Source of the DNA: Bacteroidales bacterium
GTDB taxonomy: Bacteria > Bacteroidota > Bacteroidia > Bacteroidales > UBA932
Reading direction: 5' to 3'
DNA length: 29,764 nt
Assembly: GCA_017631875.1 (NCBI GenBank)
Contig: JAGBSL010000023.1
Coordinates: 1 to 29,764 of the forward strand
Shown piece after piece: positions 8,522 to 16,085 of the stretch (position 1 is its first letter; each line of letters begins with the position of its first letter). Position numbers and translations under genes: made by a program. Below the pieces are notes generated by a model. That model was not told the origin of the DNA. It saw only the letters and a list, made by a program, of their open reading frames with translations, and ran no database searches.

Positions 8522-8908
8522 TTAGAACGGCAGGTCTTCGTCAGCAGGTTCCGACATATCATCAACGGTCGGCATTGGAGCCGTCGGAGGCATCGGAGCC
8601 TGATATGACGGCTGCGCCGGAGCACCTGCCTGAGCAGGTTCTATGCGCCAAACACGAACATCAGTGTACCAGCGACCATTATATTCACGGCTGCCGAGGT
8701 TAAAAGAAACCTTTACCTTGTCATTGACCTGATACTTATCAAGTTCTCTGACCTTGTCGTCACCCCACACATGCATCACCACCTTTGTAGGGAAGTTTCC
8801 TTCCTGATATTCAAGAATGAACTCCTGCTTTGACCATGCACCCCTTGCGGTGGTGCCGCTCTGAACATTCATTTTCTGGGCAATTCTGCCCTCGAGTTCG
8901 AGTGCCAT
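8522..8908 (-). CDS. DUF3127 OB-fold protein with SSB-like C-terminal tip
   Basis: A 128-residue protein. Residues 1-90 form a predicted beta-rich OB-type domain (MALELEGRIAQKMNVQSG, then WSKQEFILEYQEGNFPTKV, then SREYNGRWYTDVRVWRIE) that matches the DUF3127 family. A flexible Ala/Pro/Gln/Met-rich linker leads to an acidic tip ending DEDLPF. That arrangement copies bacterial single-stranded DNA-binding protein, whose C-terminal D-D-D-I-P-F recruits genome-maintenance partners. DNA binding and partner recruitment are inference; the sequence shows only the domain layout. Its start overlaps the FKBP stop by one base (TAATG), implying translational coupling. A strong terminator follows. Confidence 0.85.
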   Translation of the reverse strand: MALELEGRIAQKMNVQSGTTARGAWSKQEFILEYQEGNFPTKVVMHVWGDDKVRELDKYQVNDKVKVSFNLGSREYNGRWYTDVRVWRIEPAQAGAPAQPSYQAPMPPTAPMPTVDDMSEPADEDLPF

Positions 8909-9669
8909 TACTCTGTAACCTCTTCCTTAGGGATGAACTTGTCTACCTTAACAACCTCGATATCGAATACAAGCACTGAGTTAGGCTCGATACCGCGGTT
9001 TCCTCTTGGACCGTATGCGAGGTCAGAAGGAATGTAAACCACAACCTTACCACCCTCACCTACGAGACGGATACCCTGGTCGAAACCTGCGATGAGGCCT
9101 CTTGAACCTGAAACGTGACCTGGGATCTCACCCTCGTCAAACACTGTACCGTCGATAAGAGTACCCTTGTACTTCACTGTAACAGTATCGTTAACAGCTA
9201 CCTTCTCAGCAGCACCCTCTGCGATAATAGTATACTGAAGACCTGTCTCAGTTGTGTCAACGTTCTCCTTAAGAGCGTTGTCAGCGAGGAACTTCTCACC
9301 CTTTACGCGGTTAACCTCAGCCTTGTACTCCATCTTCTTCTGTACGTAAGAACTGAGAATTCTCTGCATGTCGTAAGGGCTCACCTTGAACTGCTTTGCG
9401 AAAGTAGTGTCATTGTATCCCTTAGGATCCTCTGCATTGATCATGTCGATCATACCCTTCTTCACCTGAGCGAGGTCGATTTCAGCAGCATTCTCTACTG
9501 CGAGCTGACCCTTAAGGAAAGAACCGAGCTGGATACCTACGAGGTAGCTTACTGAGTCGATCTCAGCATTTGTAGGGAGTTCTACATCTACCTTAACCTC
9601 TGATCTGCCGCATGAAACAGCCATAACTGCTGCAACTGCTGCGATTGCAAAAATTTTAAGCGCTTTCAT
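8908..9669 (-). CDS. FKBP-type peptidyl-prolyl cis-trans isomerase, lipoprotein
   Basis: A 253-residue protein. It has a lipoprotein signal sequence with C20 in the lipobox (AVMAVSC-G), so it is likely anchored facing the periplasm. Residues about 35-140 match the FKBP N-terminal dimerisation/chaperone region (IDSVSYLVGIQLGSFLKGQ). The C-terminal domain has the FKBP core (VAVNDTVTVKYKGTLIDGTVFDEG, GLIAGFDQGIRLVGEGGKVVVYIP, AYGPRGNRGIEPNSVLVFDIEVV). It probably assists folding of exported proteins. The frame extends to an in-frame ATG at 9702, but ATG 9669 starts exactly at a normal lipoprotein signal and is preferred. Transcription probably begins from the box at 9714-9721. Confidence 0.92.
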   Translation of the reverse strand: MKALKIFAIAAVAAVMAVSCGRSEVKVDVELPTNAEIDSVSYLVGIQLGSFLKGQLAVENAAEIDLAQVKKGMIDMINAEDPKGYNDTTFAKQFKVSPYDMQRILSSYVQKKMEYKAEVNRVKGEKFLADNALKENVDTTETGLQYTIIAEGAAEKVAVNDTVTVKYKGTLIDGTVFDEGEIPGHVSGSRGLIAGFDQGIRLVGEGGKVVVYIPSDLAYGPRGNRGIEPNSVLVFDIEVVKVDKFIPKEEVTE

Positions 9670-9713
9670 TTCTATTAATTTTTTATTGTTTAAGTTTTTC
9701 AAAAATCAAGTCG

Positions 9714-9721
9714 CAAAGATA
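9714..9721 (-). promoter_or_regulatory. putative -7 box for the FKBP-DUF3127 unit
   Basis: Minus strand reads TATCTTTG (TAnnTTTG consensus), 45 nt upstream of the chosen ATG. A TTTG -33 element is not visible at the expected spacing. The same octamer occurs upstream of atpD, lacZ and the pRiA4b-like gene. Confidence 0.5.
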
Positions 9722-9782
9722 ATCTTTTTTTGGATTTCTCCTTAAAATTTACTTAACTTAGTAAGTCAAAACGATCAAACCT

Positions 9783-11981
9783 ATGGCTATCGACTCATCT
9801 GTACTGCATGCAAAACTGAAGGAGTTCTTTGGCTTTGACTCCTTTAAGGCCGACCAGGAGCGTATCATAAAGCACCTCGTCGACAAGAACAACGCATTCG
9901 TCCTCATGCCTACCGGAGGAGGCAAATCCCTCTGCTATCAGCTCCCGGCACTGGTCATGGAGGGCACCGCCATAGTCATATCGCCGCTGATCGCCCTGAT
10001 GAAGAACCAGGTCGACGCGATACGTGGATTCGTAGCCGGAAACGACGGCATAGCGCACTTCCTGAACTCATCATTGAACAAGGCACAGATTACGGAAGTA
10101 AGGAAAGACCTGCTTTCAGGCGCAACCAAACTTCTTTATGTGGCTCCGGAGTCTCTGACCAAAGCAGAGAACGTAGCCATGTTGAAAGAAATCAAGATCT
10201 CGTTCTATGCAGTGGACGAGGCACACTGTATATCCGAGTGGGGACACGATTTCCGTCCTGAATACAGAAGGATCAGAAACATTGTAGAGGAAATCGGATT
10301 GGCACCGATCATCGCGCTGACCGCGACCGCAACTCCGAAAGTGCAGAGCGACATCCTCAAGAATCTCGGCATGCCGGACGCCACAGTGTTCAAGTCATCG
10401 TTCAACAGACCTAACCTTTATTATGAAATAAGGGACAAGTCCGATCCAAAGAAGGACATAATCAGATACATACGCCAGAACCCCGGCAAATCCGGCATCA
10501 TCTACTGCCTCAGCAGGAAGAAGGTGGAAGAGCTCGCCGAGCTATTGAATATCAACGGAATAAAGGCGGCGCCATACCATGCCGGACTGGACGCCAAGAC
10601 ACGCGCCGAGAACCAGGACAAGTTCCTGATGGAGGAAGTTGACGTGATCGTAGCGACCATCGCCTTCGGTATGGGCATCGACAAGCCTGATGTAAGATTC
10701 GTCATCCACTACGACATACCGAAGAGCATCGAAGGATATTATCAGGAGACCGGACGCGCCGGACGAGACGGACGCGAAGGCCAGTGCATAACATTCTATA
10801 GCTATAAGGACATCCAGAAACTCGAGAAGTTCATGCAGGGCAAGCCGATCGCCGAGCAGGAGATCGGAAGGCAGCTGCTGATGGAGACAGTTGCATACGC
10901 CGAATCGAACTCATGCAGAAGGAAGCTGCTCCTAAGCTATTTCGGAGAGGACTACCATGTAGAGAACTGCGGCGCATGCGACAACTGCCTGCACCCTAAG
11001 AAGCAGTTCGACGGACGAGAGGAGATGGCCATGGTCATCGAGCTCATAGAGTCTCTGCCTGAGCGTTTCAAGATGGAGCATCTTGCCAACATCCTCACAG
11101 GAGAGATGAACTCTATCATCAAGTCGTACCACCACGACAGACTGGAACTTTTCGGAGCAGGAAAAGAACACTCGTCCAGATTCTGGAACGCTGTGATCCA
11201 TCAGGGCCTCGTGCTGCATCTATTATATAAAGACATAGAGTCTTACGGACTTATTTCCGTAACCGACCTCGGACGCGCATTCTTCGAGAAGCCTTACGAG
11301 CTCATGCTGACGGAAGACAGGGAGTTCGCCGAGGGCGAGGACGACGACGAGGACACTGCAGCGGCAGCTGCCCGCGGTGGCGGCGGAGGAGATCCGGCCC
11401 TGCTGGCGATGCTCAAGGATCTGCGCAGGGATGTAGCCCGCAAGAAAGGACTGCAGCCATGGGTCATCTTCGGCGACCCTTCGCTGGAGGACATGTCGAT
11501 AATGTATCCTATCAGCTATGACGAGCTCAAGAACTGCCAGGGAGTCGGAGAAGGAAAGGCAAAGAAGTTCGGCAAACCTTTCATCGAGCTGATCGCCAAG
11601 TATGTGGAGGAGAATGAAATCATCCGACCTGACGACTTCGTGATGAAGTCCATCGTCAACAAATCCGTCAACAAGGTATACATCATCCAGAGCATCGACA
11701 GACGCATTCCGCTGGAAGACATCGCGGACACGCGTAAGATGGAGATGGAGGAGCTGCTAGACGAGATCGAAGCGATCGTGTACTCCGGAACGACCCTCAA
11801 CCTGGATTACTACCTTGAGCAGACTCTTGACGATGATGTAATTGAGGAAATCTATGACTACCTCCACGACGAGGCCGAGTCGGACGACCTCTCAGTCATA
11901 ATGGAAGACCTCAAGGACGACTTCGACGAGTTTGAGGTCCGACTGGTCCGCATCAAGTTCCTTTGCGAGGTTGCAAACTAA
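9783..11981 (+). CDS. recQ: ATP-dependent DNA helicase RecQ
   Basis: A superfamily 2 3'-5' DNA helicase for recombination and replication-fork repair. Walker A is PTGGGKS (43-49), the DEAH box is 145-148 followed by the RecQ aromatic-rich loop (CISEWGHDFRPEY), and motif VI is QETGRAGRDG. A zinc-binding module (C-R-R-K...C-G-A-C-D-N-C) and an RQC winged-helix region follow. A low-complexity linker at about residues 515-540 (EGEDDDEDTAAAAARGGGGG) separates this from an HRDC domain (LLAMLKDLRRDVARKKGLQPWV onward). An extra acidic C-terminal domain of about 120 residues (from about 610) follows, as seen in long Bacteroidota RecQ proteins. The length of 732 exceeds the 610 of E. coli RecQ. It is transcribed alone, divergently from the FKBP-DUF3127 unit. 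Confidence 0.96.
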   Translation: MAIDSSVLHAKLKEFFGFDSFKADQERIIKHLVDKNNAFVLMPTGGGKSLCYQLPALVMEGTAIVISPLIALMKNQVDAIRGFVAGNDGIAHFLNSSLNKAQITEVRKDLLSGATKLLYVAPESLTKAENVAMLKEIKISFYAVDEAHCISEWGHDFRPEYRRIRNIVEEIGLAPIIALTATATPKVQSDILKNLGMPDATVFKSSFNRPNLYYEIRDKSDPKKDIIRYIRQNPGKSGIIYCLSRKKVEELAELLNINGIKAAPYHAGLDAKTRAENQDKFLMEEVDVIVATIAFGMGIDKPDVRFVIHYDIPKSIEGYYQETGRAGRDGREGQCITFYSYKDIQKLEKFMQGKPIAEQEIGRQLLMETVAYAESNSCRRKLLLSYFGEDYHVENCGACDNCLHPKKQFDGREEMAMVIELIESLPERFKMEHLANILTGEMNSIIKSYHHDRLELFGAGKEHSSRFWNAVIHQGLVLHLLYKDIESYGLISVTDLGRAFFEKPYELMLTEDREFAEGEDDDEDTAAAAARGGGGGDPALLAMLKDLRRDVARKKGLQPWVIFGDPSLEDMSIMYPISYDELKNCQGVGEGKAKKFGKPFIELIAKYVEENEIIRPDDFVMKSIVNKSVNKVYIIQSIDRRIPLEDIADTRKMEMEELLDEIEAIVYSGTTLNLDYYLEQTLDDDVIEEIYDYLHDEAESDDLSVIMEDLKDDFDEFEVRLVRIKFLCEVAN

Positions 11982-11992
11982 ATCAAACAATA

Positions 11993-12040
11993 CCACCGTA
12001 ACAGTTTTTCAATGATTTCTGTTACGGTGGCTCTGTTTTT
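11993..12040 (+). terminator. intrinsic terminator after recQ
   Basis: A perfect 12-bp stem CCACCGTAACAG (11993-12004) / CTGTTACGGTGG (12019-12030) with a 14-nt loop, followed by CTCTGTTTTT. It starts 12 nt after the recQ stop. Read on the minus strand it is followed by T-rich sequence too, so it may also stop miaA transcripts. Confidence 0.8.
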
Positions 12041-12064
12041 CATGGCATCATCTTCATTTATGAC

Positions 12065-12104
12065 ACCATCGTGACATGTTTCGTCAATATTTTGTCACGG
12101 TGGT
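12065..12104. terminator. second hairpin between convergent recQ and miaA
   Basis: ACCATCGTGACA (12065-12076) pairs with TGTCACGGTGGT (12093-12104) over 12 bp with one T-G pair and a 16-nt loop. It starts 13 nt after the miaA stop in the miaA direction, but no T-run follows on that strand. Its arm resembles that of the adjacent recQ terminator (CCACCGT-A/G-ACA). Confidence 0.45.
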
Positions 12105-12116
12105 AAGACGAGGACA

Positions 12117-13034
12117 TTACAATTCCAGCCAACGGATGGCGTTGTCACGTTTCCAGTAGGAAAGCTGGCGTTTGGCATAGTGGCGGGTGTTGCGCTGGAT
12201 CAGTTCTATCGCGCGGTCCAGCGTGGTCACGGGGCCGTCACCCGGCGTTGTCGGCGTCCAGCCTTCGGCTGATACCTTGCCGTCCAGGTAGTCGAACCAA
12301 TCGAATATTTCCTTGTAACCCACAGTCTGGAGGGCTGCGAGGTCACGATATTTCGTCAGTGAACGGACCTCATCTACAAGTCCGTCATCTATCATCTGAA
12401 GAACGCGTCTGTTACACCTGTCATACAGGACATCACGTGGTCTGGTCAGGCCGATCTTCTCGATTTCGAAGTCACGCTTCTTGCGGGTCTCTGTCTTGAA
12501 GGAAGAGAAGGGCCTGCCCGTCATCAGACATACTTCCAGAGCGCGGACCACGCGCTGTCCGTTCGCGATGTCTATTACCGCATAACTCTCAGGATCAAGC
12601 TTCTGCAGCTCCAATCTGAGCGACTCCACACCCTCCTCCTGCAGCCGGGCTGTAAGCTCCGCGCGCAGCTGCAGATCCGCAGCCGGGAAGTCATCCAGAC
12701 CATTCACCAAGGCGTCCACATAGAACCCCGAACCACCTGCCATCACAAGGGTCTCATGCCCCTCATCAAACAGACGGTTTATCAGCTCCAGAGCCTCCAG
12801 TTCATACTTTCCGGCAGTATACAGCTGCTCTACCGTATGGGAATGGATAAAATAATGCTGAACAGCTGCAAGCTGCTCAGCAGAAGGCACTGCTGTGCCT
12901 ATGGTCATTTCCTTATATATCTGACGGGAGTCGCATGAAATCACCGGGGATCCATATTTGAGCGCCAGTTCGATGCTGTAGTCGGTCTTGCCTACAGCAG
13001 TGGGGCCCAATATGATCACCAGTTTGCGACTCAT
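12117..13034 (-). CDS. miaA: tRNA dimethylallyltransferase
   Basis: Transfers a dimethylallyl group to N6 of A37 in tRNAs that read codons beginning with U, improving reading accuracy. The P-loop GPTAVGKT is at residues 10-17. The substrate-binding segment VISCDSRQIYKEMTIGTA and MAGGSGFYVDALVNGLDDFP are typical, and the C-terminal half carries the QTVGYKEIFDWFDY and NTRHYAKRQLSYWKRD signatures. Length 305 is normal. It lies 17 nt after the pRiA4b-like gene, so the two are probably one transcript. Confidence 0.97.
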   Translation of the reverse strand: MSRKLVIILGPTAVGKTDYSIELALKYGSPVISCDSRQIYKEMTIGTAVPSAEQLAAVQHYFIHSHTVEQLYTAGKYELEALELINRLFDEGHETLVMAGGSGFYVDALVNGLDDFPAADLQLRAELTARLQEEGVESLRLELQKLDPESYAVIDIANGQRVVRALEVCLMTGRPFSSFKTETRKKRDFEIEKIGLTRPRDVLYDRCNRRVLQMIDDGLVDEVRSLTKYRDLAALQTVGYKEIFDWFDYLDGKVSAEGWTPTTPGDGPVTTLDRAIELIQRNTRHYAKRQLSYWKRDNAIRWLEL

Positions 13035-13051
13035 CTTAGTTCAGAAGCAGA

Positions 13052-13588
13052 TTATTCATCATCGTCTCCGTAGATCTCCTCAGTCTCGTCGTCTCCCTCG
13101 TCCTCGTCATCTTCGAAGTCGTCATCCTCGAAATCATCATCATCCGGATCCTTCTTCTTCTCGTCCGGAAGGTCCTCGAATGCGACATAACCATTCTCGA
13201 ACTCGATAGGGTTAGGACCTTTTGTCTCCACCAAAAGAGGGTAGACTACATTCGGACGCTCCTCACCGGTACCGTCGAATGTCACGATCACGCTCTTTAC
13301 GTTAGTTGTGTCATAGAAATAAATGAACTTATCCTCTCCCCTCTTGTGGCACTGTCCGGCAGTCACATGGTCAATCGTTCCAAGTCCGAAATCCTGGAAC
13401 ACGCTGTAGCGCGCCGCCACATCACCTTTCGCATCGAAAGCCTTGAAAAGTACCACCTGGTCCTGCGGGAAGTCCATGTCGGCCCTCATCTGTTTATGCA
13501 AGCTGTAAAGCGAAGCAGTGTCCTTTACCTCATAGACACGCGCAAAACCCTTGATTCCGGGAAGGGAAACCCTATATTTCAGTATCAT
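13052..13588 (-). CDS. pRiA4b ORF-3-like protein with acidic tail
   Basis: A 178-residue protein. Residues 1-125 look like a compact alpha/beta domain (MILKYRVSLPGIKGFARVYEV, SLYSLHKQMRADMDFPQDQVV, FQDFGLGTIDHV, KFIYFYDTTNVKSVIVTF). The order of an N-terminal strand, a helix with LH, an F-D-F/D-F-G turn and an aromatic-rich strand resembles the pRiA4b ORF-3/IS1096 TnpR-like family. Many Bacteroidota carry such stand-alone chromosomal homologues, and their function is unknown. The C-terminal 40 residues are almost all Asp and Glu with alternating Phe (DDDDFEDDDFEDDEDEGDD), suggesting a disordered, DNA-mimic-like or protein-binding tail. The family assignment is moderate. It is the first gene of the miaA unit. 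Confidence 0.65.
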   Translation of the reverse strand: MILKYRVSLPGIKGFARVYEVKDTASLYSLHKQMRADMDFPQDQVVLFKAFDAKGDVAARYSVFQDFGLGTIDHVTAGQCHKRGEDKFIYFYDTTNVKSVIVTFDGTGEERPNVVYPLLVETKGPNPIEFENGYVAFEDLPDEKKKDPDDDDFEDDDFEDDEDEGDDETEEIYGDDDE

Positions 13589-13645
13589 AGACAGTTAGAA
13601 TTGATAATCACATAAAAATAGCCTCCAGTAACCCAGAAGCGAAGT

Positions 13646-13678
13646 CAAAGATAATAAATTTTTCTTTCCGTTGACAAA
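13646..13678 (-). promoter_or_regulatory. putative promoter of the pRiA4b-like/miaA unit
   Basis: Minus strand shows TATCTTTG at 13653-13646 and TTTG at 13678-13675, 21 nt apart, close to the Bacteroidota TTTG-N19-TAnnTTTG promoter. The predicted leader is about 50 nt. Confidence 0.5.
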
Positions 13679-13739
13679 ATTTTACTCAACGAACTGCATC
13701 GCGCGTTTACACGTTTTACATAAGATATTGTGTTACAAC

Positions 13740-13810
13740 ACTTTATGTCAGTGTCCTGCCTCCCTTGCCATGCAGGACATTCAGTTATAGCACTGCGGCT
13801 CAGCGACTTA
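13740..13810 (+). repeat. family III structured element, copy A
   Basis: Shares the ordered blocks ACTTT, TGTCCT, CTCCCTT, GGACATT, TATA, CTG-N-GG-N-TCAGCG and TTA with copy B at 19448-19520, at nearly equal spacing. TGTCCTGC (13752-13759) pairs with GCAGGACA (13772-13779) around a loop carrying CTCCCTT. A second small hairpin is formed at CTGCGGCTCAG. A GTGTTACAACAC palindrome (13730-13741) precedes it. Confidence 0.7.
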
Positions 13811-13878
13811 GACAAAACACTAAATACAGATTGTGCCGAAGACAATCAAAAAAATTTCATTTATTTCGTCAAAATGAC

Positions 13879-13886
13879 TAATTTTG
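13879..13886 (+). promoter_or_regulatory. possible -7 box for the YigZ gene
   Basis: TAATTTTG fits TAnnTTTG and lies 9 nt before the ATG at 13896, which would give a nearly leaderless transcript. No clear TTTG -33 box is seen. Confidence 0.3.
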
Positions 13887-13895
13887 ATTTTCGGT

Positions 13896-14510
13896 ATGGA
13901 TAACACTCAGATCCGAGATTCTTACAGGAGCATAGCCGCAGAGTCAAAAGGCTTGTTCAAGGACAATGGAAGCCGTTTCATTGCCCATGCATACCCCGTT
14001 GAAACAGAAGAAGAAGTAAAGGAAATCGTCGCAGCGCTCAAGAAGGAGTACTACGACGCGAGGCATCATGTATATGCATATAGGCTGGGCTATCTGGGCG
14101 ACAAATTCAGGGCGAACGACGACGGAGAGCCGTCAGGCTCGTCCGGAAGGCCGGTGCTCGGGCAGATCGACTCCAATGAGCTCAGCGACATCCTCGTTGT
14201 GGTCGTAAGGTATTTCGGAGGCATAAAGCTGGGCATTCCGGGGCTGATCAGGGCATATAAGACAGCAACGGCTGATGCTCTTGCGAATGCCGAGATCGTG
14301 GAGAAGATTGCCTGCAAGATGTATCGGGTACATTTCGGATACATGGGTATGAACAGCGTGATGAAGGTGTTCAAGGACATGGGGCTGGAGCAGAGGAACC
14401 AGCAGTTCGACATGGAGTGCAGCCTGGAGACCAAGGTCCGCCTCTCCCAGGTCGACACCTTTCTGGAAAGAATGGCCGACATCGAAGGATGTCGTGCCGA
14501 TGAAATCTAG
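13896..14510 (+). CDS. YigZ/IMPACT family protein
   Basis: A 204-residue protein with the UPF0029/IMPACT N-terminal domain: SRFIAHAYPVETEEEVKEIV, ARHHVYAYRLG, FRANDDGEPSGSSGRPVLGQ and ILVVVVRYFGGIKLGIPGLIRAY. A smaller C-terminal ferredoxin-like domain (MYRVHFGYMGMNSVMKVFKDM onward) follows. The family is widespread; eukaryotic IMPACT modulates GCN2 signalling, while the bacterial role is not established. The frame extends upstream to a TTG at 13884, but ATG 13896 is chosen because the conserved N-terminus starts there and the TTG overlaps a candidate -7 box. It ends next to the palindrome at 14514-14531. Confidence 0.9.
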   Translation: MDNTQIRDSYRSIAAESKGLFKDNGSRFIAHAYPVETEEEVKEIVAALKKEYYDARHHVYAYRLGYLGDKFRANDDGEPSGSSGRPVLGQIDSNELSDILVVVVRYFGGIKLGIPGLIRAYKTATADALANAEIVEKIACKMYRVHFGYMGMNSVMKVFKDMGLEQRNQQFDMECSLETKVRLSQVDTFLERMADIEGCRADEI

Positions 14511-14513
14511 ACC

Positions 14514-14602
14514 AAAAAGTTTAAACTTTTTGTGTCCGGCCCGGGCAGGGCCGAAATTCCCCCTCGGGGGATGTCACGAGTGAAACGAGTGACAAGGGGG
14601 TA
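14514..14602 (+). repeat. family II GC-rich multi-hairpin element, copy 1
   Basis: An 18-bp perfect palindrome AAAAAGTTTAAACTTTTT (14514-14531) is followed by the core CCGGCCCGGGCAGGGCCGA (14536-14554), identical over 19 nt to 29507-29525. A CCCCC-TC-GGGGG hairpin (14560-14570), a GTCAC...GTGAC hairpin (about 14573-14593) and a terminal GGGGGT come next. It occupies most of the 146-nt YigZ-pyrB spacer and could also serve as the YigZ terminator. Confidence 0.75.
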
Positions 14603-14656
14603 AAAAAAACGTGACGGAGAGAACGAACGACAAACATTAAAAACAACATAAACAGT

Positions 14657-15571
14657 ATGGCCAAAAGTTTAATTTCCATCAGGGACTTCACAAAAGAGGA
14701 GATCCTGCATGTGCTCGAAACCGCAAAGGAATTCGAGCAGAACAGGGAGCAGAATTTTCTTGAAGGAAAGGTGATCGCAAGCCTTTTCTTTGAGCCATCC
14801 ACAAGAACACGCCTAAGCTTTGAAACTGCGATCAACCGCCTTGGAGCCAAGGTAATCGGTTTCTCAGACGCATCGAACACCAGCCAGAGCAAGGGTGAGA
14901 CGCTTAAGGACACCATCAAGATGGTGAACAACTATGTAGACATGATCGTGATGCGTCATCCTCTCGAGGGCAGTTCGCGTTACGCTTCGGAAGTAGCTAC
15001 GGTTCCTGTGGTGAATGCCGGAGACGGTGCCAACCAGCACCCTTCGCAGACGCTTCTCGACCTCTATTCGATTCTCCAGACCCAGGGAAAGCTCGAAGGC
15101 CTGACAATCAACATGGTCGGCGACCTCAAATACGGCCGCACCACACACTCGCTCCTCCAGGCGATGTCCCACTTCAACCCAAGGTTCATCTTCACCGCTC
15201 CTCAGGAGCTCAAGATGCCGAAGGAGTACAAGGATTTCCTCGACAGGAGAGGCATCGAGTACATAGAGACCGATTCGCTTGACGCATACCTCAACGACTG
15301 CGATATCCTCTACATGACCCGCGTTCAGCAGGAGCGCTTCACCGACCCGATGGAATACGAGCGCGTGAAGGATGTATATACATTGAATGCCGCAATGCTC
15401 GAAAACGTCAAGGACAACATGAAGATCCTTCATCCGCTTCCACGCGTCACAGAAATCGACCAGGATGTGGACGACACCAAATACGCCTATTACTTCAAGC
15501 AGGCGGAGAACGGACTCTACGTCCGCATGGCAATCATTTCATACTTACTCGGCTACCGCCCATTAAAATAG
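14657..15571 (+). CDS. pyrB: aspartate carbamoyltransferase catalytic subunit
   Basis: Condenses carbamoyl phosphate and aspartate to carbamoyl aspartate, the committed step of pyrimidine synthesis. The carbamoyl-phosphate loop [12 protein letters not shown] (STRTR at 48-52), the SKGET loop of the 80s region, HP-L-E near residue 100 and [10 protein letters not shown] are all visible. Length 304 matches the PyrI-binding class. pyrI begins 7 nt after the stop, so the enzyme should be the allosterically regulated dodecamer of catalytic trimers and regulatory dimers. No clear TAnnTTTG promoter is visible before it; the spacer is filled by a GC-rich palindromic element that may affect its transcript leader. 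Confidence 0.98.
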   Translation: MAKSLISIRDFTKEEILHVLETAKEFEQNREQNFLEGKVIASLFFEPSTRTRLSFETAINRLGAKVIGFSDASNTSQSKGETLKDTIKMVNNYVDMIVMRHPLEGSSRYASEVATVPVVNAGDGANQHPSQTLLDLYSILQTQGKLEGLTINMVGDLKYGRTTHSLLQAMSHFNPRFIFTAPQELKMPKEYKDFLDRRGIEYIETDSLDAYLNDCDILYMTRVQQERFTDPMEYERVKDVYTLNAAMLENVKDNMKILHPLPRVTEIDQDVDDTKYAYYFKQAENGLYVRMAIISYLLGYRPLK

Positions 15572-15578
15572 CAGCATC

Positions 15579-16031
15579 ATGTCACATAAAGAATTAGTAG
15601 TAAGCGCATTGGAGAACGGTACCGTATTGGACCACATCCCTGCTGAAAACGTATACAAGGCACTGGACCTCCTTGACCTGAAGGACATAGAAAGTCAGAT
15701 CACGATCGGTATCAACCTCGCCAGCAAAATTCACGGCAAGAAAGGCATCATCAAGATCGCAGACATATTCTTCGAAGACGAGGAACTTAACAAGCTTGCG
15801 TTGATCGCACCTAATGCGACAGTCAATGTGATCCGCGACTTCAAGGTAGTTGAGAAGAAGAAACTCAATACCCCAGAGGAAGTGATCGGCATCGCAAAAT
15901 GCAAGAATCCTAAGTGCGTGACCAACCACCAGCCTATAAAGACAAAGTTCGCGACAGTGCAGGATGGTGATAAAATATCACTTAAATGCCACTATTGTGA
16001 AAAAATCACCAGCATAAAGCACGCTTTATAA
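15579..16031 (+). CDS. pyrI: aspartate carbamoyltransferase regulatory subunit
   Basis: Binds nucleotide effectors and transmits allosteric control to PyrB. The N-terminal allosteric domain contains GTVLDHIPA, ITIGINLASKIHGKKGIIKI and ALIAPNATVNVI. The C-terminal zinc domain has all four cysteines (C108, C113, C137, C140), which hold the contact with the catalytic chain. At 150 residues it is nearly the same length as the E. coli protein (153). It is in one operon with pyrB. Confidence 0.97.
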   Translation: MSHKELVVSALENGTVLDHIPAENVYKALDLLDLKDIESQITIGINLASKIHGKKGIIKIADIFFEDEELNKLALIAPNATVNVIRDFKVVEKKKLNTPEEVIGIAKCKNPKCVTNHQPIKTKFATVQDGDKISLKCHYCEKITSIKHAL

Positions 16032-16041
16032 AATAAATCAT

Positions 16042-16049
16042 TATCTTTC
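16042..16049 (+). promoter_or_regulatory. weak -7 box candidate before serC
   Basis: TATCTTTC differs from TAnnTTTG at the last base and lies 36 nt upstream of the serC ATG. No -33 match is visible. It is the only promoter-like signal in the 54-nt pyrI-serC spacer. Confidence 0.25.
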
Positions 16050-16085
16050 GGCCCGTAATTGATAACAAAACACAACACTAATACC

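Larger units (their letters stand above)
13589..13895. other. 307-nt divergent intergenic region
   Basis: This AT-rich spacer between the pRiA4b-like gene (minus) and the YigZ gene (plus) contains a minus-strand promoter candidate (13646-13678), a family III structured element (13740-13810) and a plus-strand -7 box candidate (13879-13886). No ORF with coding character is seen. Confidence 0.7.
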
